This document shows positions 16,234-20,000 of a DNA stretch of 20,000 bases, in pieces; the first letter of the stretch is position 1; the number at the start of each line of letters is the position of its first letter. The translations under genes and the position numbers were made by a program. Where the stretch lies: contig BFEA01000010.1 in the NCBI GenBank assembly GCA_003427395.1, positions 1,095,173 through 1,115,172 on the forward strand, given 5' to 3'. Source of the DNA: Chara braunii. Its lineage: Eukaryota; Streptophyta; Charophyceae; Charales; Characeae. Below the pieces are notes generated by a model, which worked only from the letters and a program-made list of their open reading frames with translations, ran no database searches and was not told the origin of the DNA.

Positions 16234-17037
16234 TTAGTCCTCTATCTCTTCGTCTTCATCTTCATCACTGAAGTCGTCCTCCTCGTCGTATACGTACTTT
16301 CTTACCCCATCTAGAAACGTCTCCCCTATTGTCACATTCCTGTAGACTATCCCCCAATGCACAGCGCTAGGGACAAAGATATTGTCTATGCTAAGGCAGT
16401 TTAGTATCTCGGTCAGCTCCTCCGCCCAGTTCCCCTCGAACGGCCCCATTTCTACTGATAACCGAAAGAAATTTTGCCTAGCGCGTTGGTATAGCCCGAG
16501 GTTCACCGTGGACTGGCATATCCGTACTAACCTGCTCTGGGTCCCGAAAACCACATCCACTAGGAAGGAGGGCAGCACACATCGCATGGTTCTTACGGGT
16601 CGCCTCATGCTTCCTCTATCCCCAAGTTCCACCCGTACGTCCAATTTTTCCATTTCTATTTCCCTTCGTTGGCATGCAGTCCACACAACCTCTGCTTCTG
16701 CTTTCCTAAACAACTCGTCCGGCGTATTCCGGAGTGCCAACTCTATGATCATAGCTTTCTCCCCACCTTGCGACAAGTAGACCCACCCCCGGGCTTCCAA
16801 TGTCCCTCGAAATTCCAAATCCATTAAACTTGGAAACAACCTCGTCAATCTGACATTAGTCCATATGGTTTCTATCCAAAGGAAAGCATCCTATACTTCC
16901 AGCATTACCGTTTGATACGCTGGTTCAAGGTCCGTCCACGTTCCATTTTCCGGGAGGACGATCGATACCCCATCCTTTACATCTACTGGCATTTCCGGAC
17001 CGCTGATATAGATCGGGGAAGGCAACCATCGCGCCAT
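16234..17037 (-). pseudogene. Unit 1 of the paralogous family, best preserved
   Basis: From ATG 17037 (MARWLPSPIYISGPEMPVD), the first ATG after a stop, 267 codons run to TAA 16236-16234 with one internal stop, TAG 16893-16891. After that stop the frame is intact. Landmarks are VSIVLPENGTW, FLWIETIW, LEARGWVYLSQGG, CVLPSFLVDVVFG and RLSVEMGPFEGNWAEEL, then a strongly acidic tail (YDEEDDFSDEDEDEEIED). Compared with units 2-4 it has one four-residue insertion before LEARG and is otherwise collinear. It lies 38 bases after a primer-binding-site-like sequence, so it may be the first ORF of the element. Hydrophobic alternation suggests a beta-rich first half and helical second half. No similarity to gag, pol or a host family is apparent to me. 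Confidence 0.65.
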
Positions 17038-17068
17038 CTTGTTTTCAGCACCCGACCCCTGTTTTCAT

Positions 17069-17083
17069 AAAAGGGCACCAACT
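17069..17083 (-). promoter_or_regulatory. Primer-binding-site-like sequence and possible LTR end
   Basis: The minus strand reads TGATCA, GT, TGGTGCCCTTTTATG just before the unit 1 ATG. An LTR ending in CA, followed within two bases by TGG and a tRNA-complementary stretch, is the normal LTR/primer-site arrangement. Several plant gypsy lineages have TTGGTGCC- or TTGGCGCC-type sites. I cannot name a matching tRNA, and no second LTR end was seen, so this is tentative. Confidence 0.25.
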
Positions 17084-17826
17084 GATCATTTTGGTCAGGT
17101 CAACCCTTGTCCTAGATGAGAATTATGTCAGACCCCTCATCAACATCTCCCTATTTTACCTCCCCTTTCCTAAAAACCCCCTTCCTACAATTCCCTCGGT
17201 CAGCCATCCATTTGCCCACATTCTTTCTCTTGGTTCCATTCTAATTGACCTCTATCCTCCTTCCTTCCGATCATCTCTCACTCGTGCGGACTTAGATGGG
17301 AAGGGGAATAGACTTAGAAGAGTGTCCGTCCAACAGTCCAATCTCAATCAATTTTTACAGAGGGGGAACACAAGAAAAAAATCAGGCAACCTCACATACG
17401 GGCCGGTCATCTCCTCACCGGCCATCCCAATATGGTCTCTCCGCTGGTACTATCGGTAGGGTTTTATCCCATACCTCAAGCACAGCTCAACCGTCACGAG
17501 CGAGGTACCTAGGTCTCAGCAAGGCATTCGCCCTTTCCTCCTTACCTAGAATACCCAATCCCGACTTGCCGCTCGTGTACCCACCGTTAATCTCGGGAAT
17601 CACCCCACACATCTCGGTAGGGTCATTGGAGTCAGTCGTCCAGGCATTCACTTCCATCAGTCCGATAAGTAACAGTTTTTCCCAAGCCATGCTACGAGAA
17701 GTTCTTAATCGCCTCTGAGGCTCCTTCCTTGCCCCATATGCAGTGGTCCCCCTGTCGTCTGCCGCCAAGCAGCCGCCCCGCCTGAAGAGGTTTCACATCC
17801 CACCTGGGCAAGATCATCGAGCCATG
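17084..17826. other. No supported gene; candidate 5' LTR or leader
   Basis: Pyrimidine-rich on the plus strand. A 93-codon minus-strand frame (17768-17487, including MEVNAWTTDSNDPTEMCGV) has mixed composition but no recognisable domain. If the primer site at 17080 is real, this is LTR sequence. I found no matching copy at the left of the window. Confidence 0.35.
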
Positions 17827-18017
17827 NTCGGACCGCTCCGGTGAGAATGCTACTANTCAGCCGACGAGACCAACCCTTGCNTGACAGTCCGGTGGCCCGA
17901 CCCNCACANACGGAACCCGGTGAACTTCAAAGAGGACGACCANCTCGCATCCCGCACCGGCCGGCGCAAACCAATCNTTTCCTTCCAAATGGCAGGANGC
18001 TCGAAATCCCAATNNTN
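17827..18017. other. Stretch with eleven scattered Ns
   Basis: Single or paired Ns at 17827, 17856, 17881, 17904, 17909, 17943, 17977, 17998, 18014, 18015 and 18017 in otherwise GC-rich sequence. The pattern suggests ambiguous consensus calls from a repeated sequence, not a scaffold gap. No gene can be read with confidence. Confidence 0.55.
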
Positions 18018-18948
18018 CAATCACAAGTCCCAAGTGGGACACACATAGTACAAGTGCCTTTCCCTTGGTGCACCCAGCGCTTCCTACCCATAACTCACAG
18101 ATTTTCTCTCAGGACAATGAGTGTCACTCCCCCTACTTTCATACATAGTGGTTGGTTCATTCTCGTGAGAGTCTTCCAGGGTGAGCTAGTTTTCCTTGAA
18201 GTCTGGCAACTCCCTTCATTCCCTTCTCTTCACTTGTCTGTCCTTTCATAGGGTAGGATTGTTCTTTCTTGATGACTCGTTGTGTTCATATTGGTTCCTT
18301 CAAGCATTTCAAAAAAAAGTGCAAAGTGCATGAGCCCACTGGGCTCAAAGAAGGGGATAGAAGGACACCCGTCCGGTCGGGTCACTCCGCCGCGGGATTT
18401 TCATTGGAGCTCGGCCTAAGCCAAGCACCAACCGCCTGCTAGGTTACCGGAGCCCTTCTTTCATACGAAGAGGAAGGGTCGACCTGCGATTTGCCCAAGA
18501 CTTCCCCGGACTGGCGAACACCAGCACCGGATGAAGGAGGGCTAGAGTCATTCCTCAAAGGAACGGCTGATCAAGTGCAAAGCATGCATGTTATTCCTCC
18601 AGGCCTAGCCATGCCATGCGCCCAGCCGCCCTCAAATCTGATTTCTCACAAAGAAAAGAGCAAACACAAGTTCATTTTCCTTATCTTGGGTTGTGTACAC
18701 ATCAATGCGTCGGGCGCCCCCATCGGAATCGCAAGGGTCAATTTAACCCCTTACCCGGCACCTCCACCATTTTTGTAGGGCCAAACCCCAGTAGACTTTC
18801 GAGCCTTAGTCGACCCCACTGCGGGTCCCAGTTGGCTCGGCCCGCCCACACTCATGCTTAGGGCGCGGGTCATTCGTCCCAAGGTCACCCCCACCTAGTG
18901 CTTTGAGATGGATGGGGGTGGGCCATCGCGCGAGAGAGCTTTGACATT
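18018..18948. other. No supported gene
   Basis: Mixed sequence, more GC-rich from 18340 to 18530 and from 18700 on. There is an A8 run at about 18311. Open frames on both strands are short and carry no domain. I see no convincing promoter or RNA structure. Confidence 0.4.
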
Positions 18949-19018
18949 GGGGATGTAGCTCAGCCCTCACGCCGGGTGGTAGTCTCGCTGGTCGTTTCCG
19001 CAACACTGACTTTTTCTT
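18949..19018 (+). ncRNA. tRNA-Ala-like fragment, possibly a tRNA-derived SINE head
   Basis: GGGGATGTAGCTCAG (18949-18963) equals, from memory, the 5' end of plant tRNA-Ala, including most of the Pol III A box. Thirteen extra bases follow, then TGGTAGTCTCGCT, close to the next part of tRNA-Ala (TGGTAG...CTCGCT). GGTCGTTTCC (about 18990) is a weak B-box-like sequence. GACTTTTTCTTTTTG follows, which could terminate Pol III. No complete cloverleaf can be folded because of the insertion and the missing anticodon and T arms, so it is not a working tRNA. It could be a SINE head, a tRNA pseudogene or chance. Confidence 0.3.
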
Positions 19019-19850
19019 TTTGATTCTTTGGGGTGTTCTCATGCAATTGCTCCTTCTTATACGTAGGCAGTCCAGGGGTTCTTTGAACGTTTCTCTTCTT
19101 TTCTGCGTAGGCTAAGAGTCATCCTTAGGCCACGCACCATGTCCCTAAGCATTTTGGCTATATGGCGTCATCGGGGTGCGGCGGGGCCGTCCTTCCCCTC
19201 GCCTCTACGTATACATCGGATCCCACAATTTGCTTCCCACCTTATTGAAGTAGGCCCCTTAGTCTTTTCGGGGTCCTCATATGCATGCACACACAACATC
19301 ACATTTTCCTTGGTACGATCGCACTCTCAATCACACTTCCAAGGCTCAAGTGCAAAAAGTCATTTTCATGAATTGGCTCTATGTCAAGGGTCTTATAGCC
19401 CCTTTGTCCCTCTTTCCTTTCCCTCTTGATGCCCAGTTCCTCTCGCCCTTATCCCGCTCAAGGCATTTCTAGCCATTACTCACCTGCACAATCCCACACA
19501 AGCAAGGAGATCCATACAATGTCCCCCGTTGGGGATCAACACATATCCCTTCCCGCATGCCTATTTTTTCCATGCTCTTTGGTTGTGCTTTGTTCCCTTC
19601 TTGTTGCTCAATCAGCCCATCCTCTTCTCATAGTCATGCCGTCGGGGAAATGGTTGAGTCAAACTGACCTCACTTTCAACTTATGCTTTCTTCCGGATTC
19701 CGCCTCTCCCACTTCCTTTTTTGTGACGTCCTCTCTCTTGCCTTCTTGGTGGCACAAGGGACCGACTACCCTCCCCTTATCCTCTTTCTCCACCAAGTGA
19801 GGTCTGATTTAGTTCTCCGCTCGTGCCCTGGCAATGTTTTCCAAGTGAGG
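19019..19850. other. No supported gene
   Basis: Pyrimidine-rich plus strand with several 60-120 codon frames lacking domains. Nothing recognisable. Confidence 0.4.
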
Positions 19851-20000
19851 GGGAAGAAGGGTTAGTTATATGCTAAGTGAGGGGAAGGGAGAGAGAGAGG
19901 GTCAGATGATGATGCGAGAGAGAGAGGGAAGGGAAGAGAGAGAGAGAAAAAAAGCACGGGGGAAAGGAGAGGGGAAGAAAGAGGGGGAGAGAGAGAGAAG
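19846..20000. repeat. GA-rich microsatellite / purine tract
   Basis: The plus strand switches abruptly to purines: GAGGGGAAGGGAGAGAGAGA, GAGAGAGAGGGAAGGGAAGA and similar to the window edge, with short interruptions (tcagatgatgatgc, an A7 run, cacggggg). It may continue outside the window. Confidence 0.85.

Noticed and set aside
17487-17768. 93-codon minus-strand frame as a gene
   Set aside because: No recognisable domain, no match to the four-unit family, and a length easily reached in purine-rich sense sequence.
1-20000. A complete LTR pair within the window
   Set aside because: I compared the sequences next to the primer-like site and the G-runs with the opposite arm by eye and found no convincing match; a self-alignment would be decisive.

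Overview
The window looks like repeat-rich nuclear DNA of a eukaryote, most probably a plant-lineage genome. The gag-pol wording (for example the YIDD motif followed by N-P, and the FVWDHLHDIKDLL stretch) resembles what I remember of Ty3/gypsy proteins predicted from the charophyte alga Chara; that assignment is from memory and unchecked. There are no bacterial features, no rRNA genes and no intact host gene that I can recognise. Almost everything that reads as protein is on the minus strand, and the plus strand is pyrimidine-rich nearly throughout.

Read in transcription order (minus strand, right to left): 20000-17084 is non-coding, with a GA microsatellite at the edge, a tRNA-Ala-like fragment near 18950 and a stretch of scattered Ns near 17.9 kb. 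A weak primer-binding-site-like sequence lies at 17080. Next come four homologous coding units (17037-13374) of a protein family I do not recognise. They align with each other almost without gaps over about 175 residues but carry in-frame stops, several of them at tryptophan positions of the sister units. After a 0.47 kb spacer comes a decayed Ty3/gypsy gag-protease-reverse transcriptase-RNase H-integrase region (12906-6548), broken by stops and one-base frame changes. Beyond pol is an intact acidic open frame of unknown function (6237-5242).

Downstream of that (5241-1) lie five unrelated short tandem arrays (periods 29, 40, 51, 65 and about 25 bp), two copies of a hairpin plus G-run that resembles a gypsy polypurine tract, and a decayed coding fragment (2069-1275).

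My overall reading, as inference, is one very large Ogre/Tat-like Ty3/gypsy element or nested remains of several. It would have an extra ORF block upstream of gag, then gag-pol, then a 3' ORF, then a 3' untranslated region full of minisatellites. I could not find a matching pair of LTRs, so the element boundaries are not established. The most novel item is the four-unit block upstream of gag.
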